DNA of 64,000 bases from Natronorubrum daqingense (GCF_001971705.1 NZ_CP019327.1:2170001-2234000); one strand, 5' to 3'. Shown: positions 51,083-60,905, counted from the stretch's first letter. Numbers and translations are program-made. The notes: generated from the sequence alone by a model not told the origin.

Positions 51083-52453
51083 TTACCGAGGGGACGCGTC
51101 CTCACGGTCGTTGGAGGGACCCTCGAGCACGCCGAGCACGGAGACGACGACGATCACCGAGGCGGCGACGAGCAGGATCCCGGCGACGACGAGGAAGGCG
51201 ACGAGCACGGACGTCACGTCGATGAGCGCCCCGAGAAGCGCCGGGCTCAAAACGGCACCGAGTGAGAGTCCGGTGAAGAAGAAGCCGAAGCTCTTGCCGG
51301 TCGAGCCGGCCTCGGCCATGGTCGTCGCGAACGTGTCTCTCGAGGGCAACGCGATGCCGATCGCTACACCGACGAACGCGAAGATCACGGCGGCCACGAC
51401 GAAGGACATGTTCGGGGCGACGGCGACCGCCCCAACGGTGCCGACGGCGGCGATGGCGAACGCGCCCACGAGAACGGGCTGGAACGGCACGCGATCGGCG
51501 AGTGGCCCGCCCGCGATGACGCCGACCGCGGTGCCGACGAGGTACGCGGTCAACACGTTGTTCGCGCTCGCGTCGTCGAAGCCGAGCGAGTCGACGGCGA
51601 ACACCGTCGTGAACGACTGCAACGCGACGATCGCCATCATCGAGAGCAGATAGAACACGAAGACGACGAGCAGGCGGGGCTGGAGAAGTTGGGCCGCAGT
51701 CTGGCGGAGCGTCGATCCGGAGGTGGTCGATTCAGTGTCACCCGGCTCGCTCGAACCTGACTCGGTCGTCCGCTCGTTGATCGGATTCTCGGTCTCGAGT
51801 TCGCTCGCGAACTCACCGTCGTCGCGTCCGCCATTCGTCTCGCGAGTGTGGATCTGCCGGCGGTACACTGGTGCGGCGGTGAGCGCGAGGACCGCGGCGT
51901 AGAGAAACCCGAGCGAGCCGGTGACGAACAGCGCCAGTTGCCAGTCGTACCTGATCCCGATTCCGCCGAGCAACATGGGCGCGGCGGCGAACCCGGCGAA
52001 GCCGCCGAACGTGTGCAAACTGAACGCCTTCCCTTGATTCGACTCGGTCGTCACGCTCTCGAGAAACGCGTAGTCGGCGGGGTGAAAGACCGACTGGCCG
52101 ACTCCCGAGAGGAGCGCGAACGCGAGTAGCATCCAGTAGGAGGTCGCCGCGCCGGCGAGCGTGATCCCCAGCGAGGTCACGACGAGACCGCCGATGAGGA
52201 TGCGTTTCGCCCCGATTCGGTCGACGAGCTCGCCGAGGGGAATCTGGAGGACGAGCGTCGGAATGTAAATCGCCGTCACGAGCAGTCCGAGTTCGCCGGT
52301 CGTCAGATCGAACTCGGATCCCAACAACGGAAACAGCGGCGGGAACGCGAGCAAGTAGATGTGAGAGAGAAAGTGCGCACCCGAAATCGCTCCCACGATG
52401 TACGCCGTTTCGTCCCGTCGCAATCGTCCCACACCGATCGGCGAGCGTTCCAT
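51083..52453 (-). CDS. MFS transporter
   Basis: Predicted 456 residues with about twelve hydrophobic segments and an acidic central loop (about residues 205-260) between halves. The loop-2 motif GELVDRIGAKRILIGGLV fits the major facilitator superfamily GxxxDRxGRR signature. Substrate unknown; the sequence suggests the drug/sugar-type efflux group. ATG 52453 (MERSPIGVG) is preferred to 52486. Lies between purC and cofH, facing away from the latter. Confidence 0.82.
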   Translation of the reverse strand: MERSPIGVGRLRRDETAYIVGAISGAHFLSHIYLLAFPPLFPLLGSEFDLTTGELGLLVTAIYIPTLVLQIPLGELVDRIGAKRILIGGLVVTSLGITLAGAATSYWMLLAFALLSGVGQSVFHPADYAFLESVTTESNQGKAFSLHTFGGFAGFAAAPMLLGGIGIRYDWQLALFVTGSLGFLYAAVLALTAAPVYRRQIHTRETNGGRDDGEFASELETENPINERTTESGSSEPGDTESTTSGSTLRQTAAQLLQPRLLVVFVFYLLSMMAIVALQSFTTVFAVDSLGFDDASANNVLTAYLVGTAVGVIAGGPLADRVPFQPVLVGAFAIAAVGTVGAVAVAPNMSFVVAAVIFAFVGVAIGIALPSRDTFATTMAEAGSTGKSFGFFFTGLSLGAVLSPALLGALIDVTSVLVAFLVVAGILLVAASVIVVVSVLGVLEGPSNDREDASPR

Positions 52454-52622
52454 TCGTATCACGTGCTGATCCTCACACACGTTCATTGTTTCGGACGGAA
52501 CGACGCGATTCGACCCCTCCCCGGCATAATTCTCCGCTATTCGGGAGAGACAGTCCCGACTTTCCGGTGAGGGACACGACAATCCATCACCCTTTTCTCG
52601 CTGTGCGGGTATTGCTTCGTCG

Positions 52623-53996
52623 ATGGAGCGCCCGGTGACCGAGGCAGATCTGACGTTCGAGCACGTCCCCGAGACCGACCAGTCCTTCGAGAATGCACTG
52701 GCGAAAGCACGCGCTGGCGACCGACTCACGGTCGACGACGCGATTGCACTACTGACGACGGGAACGGACGACGAGGGAATCGACCGAACCCGCAAAGAGC
52801 AGGTGCTCGAGGCTGCCGACCGCCGGCGCGCGGACGTCGTCGGCGAGGAGGTCACGTTCGTCGCGAACCTGAACAACAACGTCACGACGGCCTGCAACGT
52901 CGGCTGTCTGTTCTGTAACTTCAAAGACGCCGCACACACCTTCGAGCGCGACGCCGACGTGGAGACGGCCGGGTTCACGAAGACGCCCGCGGAGTCCCGC
53001 GAGATCGTCGCCGACGCCGTCGACCGAGGCATCTACGAGGTTACCTCGGTTTCCGGGCTTCACCCCGCGTTCGCACTCGACGAGGAACACCGAGAGATTC
53101 TCGAGGCCCACCCCGACCCGAAGGCGGTCAATTACAAGCCCCCGGAACGGTACGCGACCGATCCGGGCACCTACGTCGAGCAGATGGACGCGATGAGCGT
53201 CGACGGCGTCCACGTCCACTCGATGACGCCCGAGGAGGGCTACCACGCCCGACGAGGCACGGAGTGGTCCTACGAGGAGGTTTACAGCCGCCTTCACGAG
53301 GCCGGTCTCGATACGGTTCCCGGGACGGCGGCCGAAATTCTCGTCGACGAGGTCAGAGACGTCATCTGCCCCGGCAAGATCGATACCGACGGCTGGCTCG
53401 AGGCCATGGAGGCGGCCGCGAACGTCGGCATGGGGCTGACGGCGACGATGATGTACGGGCACGTGGAGAACGAGGCCCACCGCGCACTACACCTGAAGCG
53501 GGTGCGTGACCTTCAAGAGCGCGTCGACGGCGCGATCACGGAGTTCGTCCCGCTCTCGTTCGTCCACCAGAACACCCCTCTCTTCGAGCACGACGTCGTC
53601 TCCGGCGGGGCGAGCACCGACGAGGACGAACTGCTGATCGCCGTCTCGAGGCTCTTTCTCGACAACGTCGATCACATCCAATCCTCGTGGGTCAAGTACG
53701 GCGACGAGCAGGGGCTGAAGATGCTCTCCTGTGGCGCGGACGACTTCATGGGGACGATTCTCTCCGAGGAGATTACCAAGCGCGCGGGCGGGGAGTACGG
53801 CGAGTATCGATCGTTCGCGGACTACGCCGACCTGATCACCTCGGTCGGTCGCGTCCCGGTCGAACGATCGACGGATTACGAGACCCGCCGAATCGTCGAC
53901 CCCGACGAGTCGCCGATCGGGCCGCGACTCGGCCCGAAGTCCGACGGCACCCCGTTACTTTCGACTGAGGAACGAGTCGCGCCAGCGGACGACTGA
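52623..53996 (+). CDS. cofH: FO synthase subunit CofH (F420 biosynthesis)
   Basis: Predicted 457 residues. The radical SAM CxxxCxxC is Cys91, Cys95, Cys98 in ACNVGCLFCNF. Conserved stretches such as TSVSGLHPAF and SLSFVHQNTP-type sequence (FVPLSFVHQNT) match CofH, which builds the deazaflavin FO from a tyrosine-derived radical and 5-amino-6-ribitylaminouracil together with CofG. The cofG and cofC genes lie about 2-4 kb further on. Confidence 0.92.
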   Translation: MERPVTEADLTFEHVPETDQSFENALAKARAGDRLTVDDAIALLTTGTDDEGIDRTRKEQVLEAADRRRADVVGEEVTFVANLNNNVTTACNVGCLFCNFKDAAHTFERDADVETAGFTKTPAESREIVADAVDRGIYEVTSVSGLHPAFALDEEHREILEAHPDPKAVNYKPPERYATDPGTYVEQMDAMSVDGVHVHSMTPEEGYHARRGTEWSYEEVYSRLHEAGLDTVPGTAAEILVDEVRDVICPGKIDTDGWLEAMEAAANVGMGLTATMMYGHVENEAHRALHLKRVRDLQERVDGAITEFVPLSFVHQNTPLFEHDVVSGGASTDEDELLIAVSRLFLDNVDHIQSSWVKYGDEQGLKMLSCGADDFMGTILSEEITKRAGGEYGEYRSFADYADLITSVGRVPVERSTDYETRRIVDPDESPIGPRLGPKSDGTPLLSTEERVAPADD

Positions 53997-54135
53997 CGCC
54001 CTCGAGCGGTCAGCGTCTCGAGTCTCACCGCCCAGTTCCGACCCATCCGCAGGTTCGTTCTCGCGTTGGCTATATCTGTGGGAAGTATTGGCATACGCCG
54101 GCACTTTATTGTAGGATGTTCTCGGAGCAGAGAGT

Positions 54136-54894
54136 ATGCGACTCGAAGACAAGACAGCGTTTATCACGGGAGCCGGCTCCGGACTCGGACGAGAAGCAGC
54201 CACGCGCTTTGCCGAAGAAGGCGCCACGATCGTCGCGGCGGATATCGACGGCGAAGCGGCCGAGGAGACGCTCGCGCAACTCGAGCAAGAGGGGCACGAG
54301 GGGGCGGCACTCGAGGTCGACGTCTGTGACGCGGCGGGCGTGCAGGCGGCGGTCGACGAGACGATCGCGGAGTACGGACTCGACATCATGGTGAACAACG
54401 CGGGGGTGAGCCACCAGCGCGCGTCGATCGAAGAGATCGACGAGAGCGAACGGGATCGCGTGATCGACGTGAACGTCAAGGGCGTCTGGAACGGCTGTCA
54501 GGCCGTTATTCCGCAGTTCAAGGACCAGGGCTCCGGAGCGATCGTCAATACCGCGTCGCTGGCCGGCGTCATCGGCGCGCCACAACTCGGCGCGTACTCG
54601 CTGTCGAAAGGGGCCATCGTCAACTTCACCCGCACGGTCGCCTCGGAGGTCGGCCCCCACGGCGTGCGCGCCAACGCGGTCTGTCCCGGCGTCACCGACA
54701 CGCCGATGCCCCGCAGTAACCGAAGCGAAGGGGAGTGGGAGGCGACCAAAGAGGAGATGTCCCGGTACTACCCGCTGAAACGCCTCGGCGAGCCCGAAGA
54801 TATCGCCAACGCGATGTTGTTCCTGGCGAGCGACGAGGCCGACTGGATCACCGGCCACGCGCTCGTCGTCGACGGCGGTTTCTCCTGTTCGTAA
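54136..54894 (+). CDS. Short-chain dehydrogenase/reductase
   Basis: Predicted 252 residues. The Rossmann motif TGAGSGLG is at 11-18, followed by VNNAGVSH, the catalytic Ser in NTASLAGV, and YSLSK (Tyr and Lys) near 154. C-terminal VDGGFSCS. This is a classical SDR; cofactor preference is probably NAD(H), from the Asp after strand 2 (AADIDG). Substrate unknown. Sits between cofH and cofG; whether it acts in F420 metabolism is only suggested by position. Confidence 0.85.
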   Translation: MRLEDKTAFITGAGSGLGREAATRFAEEGATIVAADIDGEAAEETLAQLEQEGHEGAALEVDVCDAAGVQAAVDETIAEYGLDIMVNNAGVSHQRASIEEIDESERDRVIDVNVKGVWNGCQAVIPQFKDQGSGAIVNTASLAGVIGAPQLGAYSLSKGAIVNFTRTVASEVGPHGVRANAVCPGVTDTPMPRSNRSEGEWEATKEEMSRYYPLKRLGEPEDIANAMLFLASDEADWITGHALVVDGGFSCS

Positions 54895-55110
54895 TCGTCG
54901 GCACGAGGACGGGCGCACGATTGACCGCCAACGAACTCGAGTCGGTCGAACTCGAGTTGTGGACGACGGTCACCAGTGTGGCGTCCTGTTCGATGTGTGC
55001 AAGCGCGAACGTCGACGCGGGGCTCGAGTGGAGAGGGAGGGGAAATATGCGGCGGTGGACGATGTAACCACCGAGAAACACGACACGCCCTCCGACGGCG
55101 TACGAGAAGT

Positions 55111-55119
55111 TATTTATTT
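55111..55119 (+). promoter_or_regulatory. TATA-like box for small membrane gene
   Basis: tatttattt lies 21-29 bp before the ATG at 55140. Confidence 0.45.
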
Positions 55120-55139
55120 CCTGATATATTACGACAGCT

Positions 55140-55421
55140 ATGAAAGAGCGAATATTCAGAGAACCCGATGGGTGGACTACAGGAGGTGTCTGGATAGCCA
55201 TCGGTCTCTTCTTCCTCGCTCTATACGCCTACTACCATCTCGTCGGCTTGGAGAGTGTCTCGGCTGCGCTGTACTTTGGCATTCTGTGGATTCTAATGGG
55301 GATTCCGGAACTGCTCCCAAAGGAACAGGAGCGCACCGCCGCCGGGTTACGAATTATTGGATTGGTGTACACCGCCGCGTTACTCGTGTTCTATCTCTCC
55401 CGGCTACCTATCTTCCAATAA
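55140..55421 (+). CDS. Small membrane protein between cof genes
   Basis: Predicted 93 residues with three hydrophobic segments: VWIAIGLFFLALYAYYHLV, AALYFGILWILMGIPELL and AGLRIIGLVYTAALLVFYL. The upstream TATA-like box and starting ATG support a real gene. Codon use is slightly AT-richer than in its neighbours. No family recognised. Confidence 0.6.
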   Translation: MKERIFREPDGWTTGGVWIAIGLFFLALYAYYHLVGLESVSAALYFGILWILMGIPELLPKEQERTAAGLRIIGLVYTAALLVFYLSRLPIFQ

Positions 55422-55517
55422 GTTGGGAGGGACCAGTGTTTACGTCTACCAATCACACGCATTCGTCGAGCCGAACGTGTGGTTCGGTTGTTTTCCGGCT
55501 GCCAAACCGTCGTCCGG

Positions 55518-56714
55518 TTACTGCTCTCGCGACACGACGGTCGTCTCGCTTCGAAGCACCGACCGGTAGCGCTCGCCAGCCTCGTCGTCGGCCGCGAGTG
55601 CGTCGCGAATCGTCGGTGAAATCCACTCGCGATCTGCGTTCGGGTTCCGATTCCCGCTCGCGCCGACCGTTCCGTCAGCAGCCACGCCGTCGAACGCGTT
55701 GGTTCGCAGGTCGTCTGGCAGGAATCGCTCGTAGACCGGCAGCCGTTCGCCCAGTGGCAGGTCCGCGGCGGCGGCGATCTCCTCGAGTTCGCGCAGCGCG
55801 GGCCACTTGTAGTCGGGGTTGATGTGGTCGTCCGTGACGGGCGAGACCCCGCCGAGGTCGTCGACGCCGCAGTCGATCAGCTCTCGAGCGGGGGCGAGAT
55901 TCGGCGGGACTTGGACCGAAATCTCCTCGGGGAGGGCGACGCGGGCCATCGCCGTCACCCGTCGCATCGCCTCGAGGGCGGGCGAGCCGTCCGACCAGCG
56001 CTCGTTGTCGACGACGGGCTGGACGATTACCTCCTGAATGTGGTCGTAGCGCTCGTGCATCTCGCGGATGGCGAGGAGGCTCTCGGCTCGGTCGCGCCAC
56101 GTCTCGCCGATGCCGACGAGAATGCCCGTCGTGAACGCGACGTCGAGTTCACCCGCGGTCTGGATCGTCCGGAGTCGCTGTCCCGGCTCTTTCTGTCGGG
56201 GGCCAGCGTGAGCGTCGACCTCGGCCGTCGTCTCGAGCATGACGCCCATGCTGGCGTTGACGTCGGCGACCGTCTCCATCTGCTCGCGCGTCTGGTCTCC
56301 CGGATTCGCGTGAGGTAAGAGCCCCTCCTCGAGGGCGACCTCGCAGGCCGCGCGCAGGTAGGTGTGAATCGAGTCGTAGCCCCACTCGGAGAGTTGCTCG
56401 TGAATCTCGGTGTAGCGCTCGTCCGGGTCGTCGCCGAACGTAAAGAGCGCCTCCGTACAACCTGCGTCAGCACCGCGCTTACAGATGTCTCGGACTTCCT
56501 CGAGGCTGAGCAGCGAGGCTTGCCCCGGCGCGTCGAAGTACGTACAGTACGTACAGGTGTAGCGACAGGCCGTCGTCAACGGGATGAAGACGTTCCGTGC
56601 GAAGGTCAGTTCCGGCGGTGCGTCGACGTCGTCGGGAGTCACCGCACAGAGGTCCTCGACCGCCGCCTCGTCGACCGTCAGGTCGATACCGTACTCGCTC
56701 GCCCCGGGAATCAT
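55518..56714 (-). CDS. cofG: FO synthase subunit CofG (F420 biosynthesis)
   Basis: Predicted 398 residues. The radical SAM CxxxCxxC is Cys50, Cys54, Cys57 in LTTACRYTCTYCTY. The pattern FGDDPDERY and GILVGIGETWRDRAESLL match CofG. It works with CofH to form FO. ATG 56714 begins right at MIPGASEYGI; the frame is open upstream. It converges with the small membrane gene and lies 71 bp from cofC on the same strand. Confidence 0.92.
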   Translation of the reverse strand: MIPGASEYGIDLTVDEAAVEDLCAVTPDDVDAPPELTFARNVFIPLTTACRYTCTYCTYFDAPGQASLLSLEEVRDICKRGADAGCTEALFTFGDDPDERYTEIHEQLSEWGYDSIHTYLRAACEVALEEGLLPHANPGDQTREQMETVADVNASMGVMLETTAEVDAHAGPRQKEPGQRLRTIQTAGELDVAFTTGILVGIGETWRDRAESLLAIREMHERYDHIQEVIVQPVVDNERWSDGSPALEAMRRVTAMARVALPEEISVQVPPNLAPARELIDCGVDDLGGVSPVTDDHINPDYKWPALRELEEIAAAADLPLGERLPVYERFLPDDLRTNAFDGVAADGTVGASGNRNPNADREWISPTIRDALAADDEAGERYRSVLRSETTVVSREQ

Positions 56715-56785
56715 TACGTCGAATTCCCGTGGCTCGACACATAAGCGCTTCACATCGTGCGACGGCCAGTGGGGGGTGGTCCTAT

Positions 56786-57490
56786 TCAACTCGAGGAAGG
56801 CGTTGCTCGAGCGATTCCGACGCGGCCACTCGAGCGCTCGAGTTCGAATCCGAGTCGACGAAGGCAGGTGAGGGTGCGATTCGACGCCGATCCGTGGACG
56901 AGCACCTCGACGAGGTCCTCGGGTTCGTCGACGTCCGTACCGAGACGGAACGAATCGAGGGTTTCGAGCGTCGCATCGACGGCCGTCGCCGTCTCACAGT
57001 GATCCAGATAGGACGCGCCGTGGTAGTCGACTCGGAACTCGGGGTGGCGAACGACGAGCGCGTTCGTTCCGCCACCACGCCCCGGAGCGACGACCACGTC
57101 GCCGTCCGCGCCGAACAGTCGCTCGAGCGCATCGGTCGTCGCGAGCGCGAGATCGGCCATGACGACCGCAACCGCGTCGCGTTCGCCGTTCTGGATGTCG
57201 GCGTCCTGCTCTCGCTCGTCGCCGCCCGGAAGGCGCGCGTTGACCGCGTCGGAGAGCGATCGCTCGTCGACCTCGACAGAAATCGACTCGAGGACGTGTC
57301 CCTCGAGATCCAGCGCGGTCGTTTCGAGGGGCGTCGTCGATACGATCACCACCTCGTGGCCCGTCTCGACGACCGTCTCCACCACGTCTGCGAGCATCGC
57401 TCGAGCCAGTCGCGAGCGCTCCGCTGGGGTCAACAGCGACTCGAGTCGGGTCTTCGGGTCGGCGGCGGCGAAGGGCACGACGACGTGCAT
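56786..57490 (-). CDS. cofC: 2-phospho-L-lactate guanylyltransferase CofC
   Basis: Predicted 234 residues. N-terminal MHVVVPFAAADPKTRLESLL, then AVVMADLALAT and VVVAPGRGGGTNALVV, the nucleotidyltransferase pattern of CofC. It activates phospholactate with GTP (or phosphoenolpyruvate in other lineages) for joining to FO. Directly precedes cofG in the same direction, forming the F420 gene pair. Confidence 0.9.
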   Translation of the reverse strand: MHVVVPFAAADPKTRLESLLTPAERSRLARAMLADVVETVVETGHEVVIVSTTPLETTALDLEGHVLESISVEVDERSLSDAVNARLPGGDEREQDADIQNGERDAVAVVMADLALATTDALERLFGADGDVVVAPGRGGGTNALVVRHPEFRVDYHGASYLDHCETATAVDATLETLDSFRLGTDVDEPEDLVEVLVHGSASNRTLTCLRRLGFELERSSGRVGIARATPSSS

Positions 57491-57578
57491 TGATCGATCG
57501 ATTGGGACGACGCGGGCAAAAACACGTCGGAGATTAGTCGTCGCGTCGCTCTCGAGTACCAAAAAACAGTGATAGGAA

Positions 57579-57646
57579 CGGTTGTAAGTCAGTTCCGGTC
57601 AGTCACCACTCCACTCTGGCGACTGACCGGTACCCAGTTACAACCG
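57579..57646. repeat. Long inverted-repeat hairpin between cofC and cetZ1
   Basis: Outer arms cggttgtaa (57579-57587) and ttacaaccg (57638-57646) are perfect complements. Inner arms ccggtcagtc (57595-57604) and gactgaccgg (57621-57630) are also perfect, around a 16-base loop. Seven-base unpaired bulges lie between arm pairs. It lies 93 bp beyond the cetZ1 stop and 89 bp before the cofC start (both minus strand), so it could terminate cetZ1 transcription or control cofC. Confidence 0.7.
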
Positions 57647-57738
57647 ACCCTATGACGCCACAACCCACCGTTCGACCACGATCGTGCCCCCCGACACGAA
57701 TGCGGCCGCTGGCGTCATCGCACCGGACGAATGCGAGC

Positions 57739-58920
57739 CTAAAACAGCGGCTCGAGTTCGTCCTCGTCGTCTTCGACGAGTTCTTCTAAGTTCTCCTCGC
57801 TCTCTTGTTGGATGTCGTCCATGTTGTCTTGGGCCTCGATCGCAACCTGCTGGAGGCGTTTGATCCGCGGGACGTTCGTGACACCCGAAAGCAGTATCGC
57901 CGCAGCCACTTCCGGCTCCTCGCGCGGGAAGTCTCCACCACGGACTTCCATGCTGCCGGTTTCCTCCTCGAGCCACTTCCGGCCGCGCTCGATGCCTTTC
58001 CGGTTGAGGTACTCCGATGGTCCGGAGACGACGAGCAACGCACGCTCTGCGCCTTCGATCTCACAGGGTAGCGTCAGCCGGCCGAGTGCAGCCTTGCGGA
58101 CGAGACTCGTGATTCGGTTCGTCGTGTTCGCGGCGTCCAAGTTGTCGGTGTTCCCACCGCTGTCGCCGGTAAAGCGCGAGAGGAGGCCGCCGCCCGTATT
58201 GACCTCGACGTCCTCGCTTGCGAAGCCGACGGTCGAAACACCACCACCCGAGAGGGTGTTGATGATCTCCGAGGAGTCGACGACGCTCTCGGCGACTTCC
58301 TGATCGCCGCTGACTTCGCCCGCACCGAAGAGAATGCCGAACCGACGGACGATCTCTTCGTTGATCTGGTCGTAGCCGCCCTCGACGGACTCGCCAGTCT
58401 GTCGCCAGGAATCGTTGTCGAAGACGAGCAAGTTGTCGACTTCGCGAACGAACGTCTGGAACGAGCGAGCCGCGTTGAGCGTGTAGATCCCGCCTTCGTC
58501 GGTTCCCGGCAGCACGCCGAGTCCGTAGACTGGGATCGTGTAGATCCGTTTGAGGTGTTTCGCGAGGACCGGCGCGCCGCCGGATCCGGTGCCGCCACCC
58601 ATTCCGGAAACGACCAAGAATGCGTCGACCTCGTGGGTCGGAATCTGATCGATTGCGTTCTGGACCTCGTCGATGTCCTCCTCGGCGATTTCCGCGCCGA
58701 GTTCGTTGTCTGCACCCACGCCATGGCCCTTCACGCGGGCCTGACCGATGAGTACGCGATTCTCCTGTGGTATATTCTCGAGACCGATGAGGTCCGCTTT
58801 CGCGGAGTTGACGGCAAGCGCCGCACGGACGATTCCGCTATTCGTCCGATCGTCGTAATCGAGGAATCGATCGACGATCTTACCACCGGCCTGTCCGAAT
58901 CCGATCATCGCCAACTTCAT
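57739..58920 (-). CDS. cetZ1: Tubulin/FtsZ-superfamily protein CetZ1
   Basis: Predicted 393 residues. The GTP-binding signature GMGGGTGSGG is at 106-115, the N-terminus is MKLAMIGFGQAGGKIVDRF and the C-terminus ends DDEDELEPLF, both as in CetZ1. CetZ1 proteins polymerise under the membrane and control rod-cell shape and swimming in haloarchaea. Conserved stretches RVKGHGVGADNELGAEIAEE and TLPCEIEGAERALLV add support. ATG 58920. It is flanked by F420 genes and an NDUFA9-like gene, not by division genes. Confidence 0.93.
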   Translation of the reverse strand: MKLAMIGFGQAGGKIVDRFLDYDDRTNSGIVRAALAVNSAKADLIGLENIPQENRVLIGQARVKGHGVGADNELGAEIAEEDIDEVQNAIDQIPTHEVDAFLVVSGMGGGTGSGGAPVLAKHLKRIYTIPVYGLGVLPGTDEGGIYTLNAARSFQTFVREVDNLLVFDNDSWRQTGESVEGGYDQINEEIVRRFGILFGAGEVSGDQEVAESVVDSSEIINTLSGGGVSTVGFASEDVEVNTGGGLLSRFTGDSGGNTDNLDAANTTNRITSLVRKAALGRLTLPCEIEGAERALLVVSGPSEYLNRKGIERGRKWLEEETGSMEVRGGDFPREEPEVAAAILLSGVTNVPRIKRLQQVAIEAQDNMDDIQQESEENLEELVEDDEDELEPLF

Positions 58921-58963
58921 TATTTGTCAGGGGGCTCCGTTGAATTGGAACCAGAGTGATTAA

Positions 58964-58978
58964 GGACATAAATCTTTT
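58964..58978 (-). promoter_or_regulatory. TATA-like box for cetZ1
   Basis: On the minus strand this reads aaaagatttatgtcc, about 44-58 bp before the cetZ1 ATG, implying a 5' leader of about 20 nt. Confidence 0.4.
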
Positions 58979-59170
58979 GTTGGCGTGAATGTCTGCTCTC
59001 GTTTTGTGTTCGAAGAAACTGAGGGCAAGCGCGCCGTTGAATGCTCGAAATAGGCTCGAGAAACGTTTCCGTAGCGACATTGGTCCGTTGCTTTATACTG
59101 TCCTATTGCGCACATAGCCTGGGACTCGAGACGATCGTGGGTCGTGTCAAGGCGCTTTTATATTTACGGT

Positions 59171-60091
59171 TCAGGCGGACAGTCGCTGTGGGTCCCACTG
59201 TCCGTGACCGTTCAATCCGAGGTACGCACCGACCGTCTGCAGGTCGTCCTCTGTGACGCCAAACGCTGTCACATCGTTCGTGACGACCGTGTTGTTCAAC
59301 TCGAGCGAGCGCGCTTGATCCGGACCGAACGGAACGAACGGGACGGGACCGACCGCTTTGAGACCGACTTTCGTGAGCGCGCTCGGAATCGGGAGGATCG
59401 TGACCGACTTGTCCTCGGCTTCGTAGAGCAGTTCCGTCGCATCCGCGAGCGTCACGATCTGTGGCCCGGCGAGTTCGTAGCGCTGGCCGACGTGACGCGC
59501 GTCCTCGAGGGCACTCGCGAGCAAGGGAACGAGGTCACCGACCCAGATCGGCTGAAAGCGCGTCTCGCCACCACCCGGCAATCCGGTGACGTACGGCGTC
59601 GTGACCAGTTTCGTAAACTCGAGGAACTCGCCGCCGTCGCCGAAGACGACGGAGGGGCGAACGATCGTCCACTCGAGACGTGAATCGGTAACGAGTGTTT
59701 CGGCACGGCCTTTCGCGCGGATGAAGTCGGTGGGACCGTTCGGGTCGGCATCGAGTGCGCTCATCTGAAGGAATCGGTCGACGTCGTGTTCCTCGGCGGC
59801 GCGGACGAGGTTCGCCGTCCCGCCCGCGTGAACGGTTTCGTGATCGAGGCCATCCGGTGGCTGGTACAACGGCGAGAGCGAGACGAGGTTGACGACCGCG
59901 TCGTGGCCTGCGACGGTGTCCACGATCGAATCGTAGTCGGTGACGTCGCCGCTCACGCGCGAAACGTCGGCAGGAAGGTCGCCCTCGTCCGGGTTACGCG
60001 AGAGCGCCGTCACGTCGTGGCCGCGTTCGTCGAGTTCCGCACAGAGTTCCGTTCCGATGAAGCCAGTTCCGCCGGCGACGAGGACCTGCAT
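59171..60091 (-). CDS. NAD(P)-binding NDUFA9-like protein
   Basis: Predicted 306 residues. The Rossmann start MQVLVAGGTGFIGTEL has the GxxGxxG-type motif GGTGFIG. Extended-SDR-like features follow (VVNLVSLSPLY, FLQMSALDADP, VRPSVVFGDG), but the SDR catalytic Tyr-Lys pattern is not evident. This matches atypical SDRs of the NDUFA9/complex-I-assembly type, found in many bacteria and archaea as NAD(P)-binding proteins. Role uncertain. ATG 60091. Confidence 0.83.
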   Translation of the reverse strand: MQVLVAGGTGFIGTELCAELDERGHDVTALSRNPDEGDLPADVSRVSGDVTDYDSIVDTVAGHDAVVNLVSLSPLYQPPDGLDHETVHAGGTANLVRAAEEHDVDRFLQMSALDADPNGPTDFIRAKGRAETLVTDSRLEWTIVRPSVVFGDGGEFLEFTKLVTTPYVTGLPGGGETRFQPIWVGDLVPLLASALEDARHVGQRYELAGPQIVTLADATELLYEAEDKSVTILPIPSALTKVGLKAVGPVPFVPFGPDQARSLELNNTVVTNDVTAFGVTEDDLQTVGAYLGLNGHGQWDPQRLSA

Positions 60092-60215
60092 ACGGGAACG
60101 GTATCCCGTGCAAGGGTAAATAGCTGGTTGACGCTTCACTCACTCGGGTGACTTGAGGGGCCAACCCAGCAACTCGATGGATTGGCCTAAGTAGCTCTCT
60201 CCCAGAGGTGCGAGC

Positions 60216-60818
60216 ATGCTGGTCACGCTCGAGGGGCTAGACGGCAGCGGCAAGACGACCGTCTGGGAGGCGCTCCAGGAGACCTATCCCGACGCGACGT
60301 TCACCCGCGAACCGACGAACGACTCCTGGTACGGCGACGCCGTCTACCGATCGATCGGAGACGACGACGCGGACTCGCTCGCGGAACTGTTTCTCTACAC
60401 CGCCGACCACGCCGACCACCTCTCCCGGACGATCGAACCCGCCCTCGAGCGCGGCGACCTCGTGATCTCCGATCGCTACTCCGACTCCCGCTTCGCCTAT
60501 CAGGGAGCGACTCTCGAGACGTCGGACCGACTCACGGTCGACGACCCTCTCGAGTACGTCGTCGACGTCCACGAACCGTTCTCCAGACCCCCAGACCTGA
60601 CGCTCTACCTCGACGTCGACCCGAAGACGGCCGCCGAACGCGCCGGCGCGACGAACAAGTTCGAACGCGTCGAGTACCTCGAGTCCGTCCACGCGAACTA
60701 CGAACGGTTACTCGAGCGCGACCCCGAGCGGTTCGTTCGCGTGGATGCGAGCCAAGAACCGGAGGCCGTGCTCGAGGAAGTGCGAGACGTGCTGGCAGAA
60801 GCGGTCGGAGACGAGTAA
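60216..60818 (+). CDS. tmk: Thymidylate kinase
   Basis: Predicted 200 residues. P-loop [10 protein letters not shown] at 6-15, the lid/base motif [13 protein letters not shown] and [17 protein letters not shown]. It phosphorylates dTMP to dTDP. Start ATG 60216; strong match to the archaeal tmk pattern. A cluster of hairpins follows. Confidence 0.93.
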   Translation: MLVTLEGLDGSGKTTVWEALQETYPDATFTREPTNDSWYGDAVYRSIGDDDADSLAELFLYTADHADHLSRTIEPALERGDLVISDRYSDSRFAYQGATLETSDRLTVDDPLEYVVDVHEPFSRPPDLTLYLDVDPKTAAERAGATNKFERVEYLESVHANYERLLERDPERFVRVDASQEPEAVLEEVRDVLAEAVGDE

Positions 60819-60888
60819 CGGAACTGGTCTCCGTAGAAAACGGATGTATTATCGGCCGAGAAGTACAGACGAACCTCTTTTCGTCTCG

Positions 60889-60905
60889 GGTGCGCTTGGC
60901 GCACC
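60889..60905. terminator. GC-rich hairpin downstream of tmk
   Basis: A 7-bp perfect stem, ggtgcgc and gcgcacc, closes a 3-base loop. It lies 70 bp past the tmk stop and could help end that transcript. The context is not T-rich, so the terminator role is not certain. Confidence 0.45.

Noticed and set aside
59041-59256. Short plus-strand frame upstream of the NDUFA9-like gene.
   Set aside because: Extends into the 3' end of the confirmed minus-strand gene and has no conserved features.
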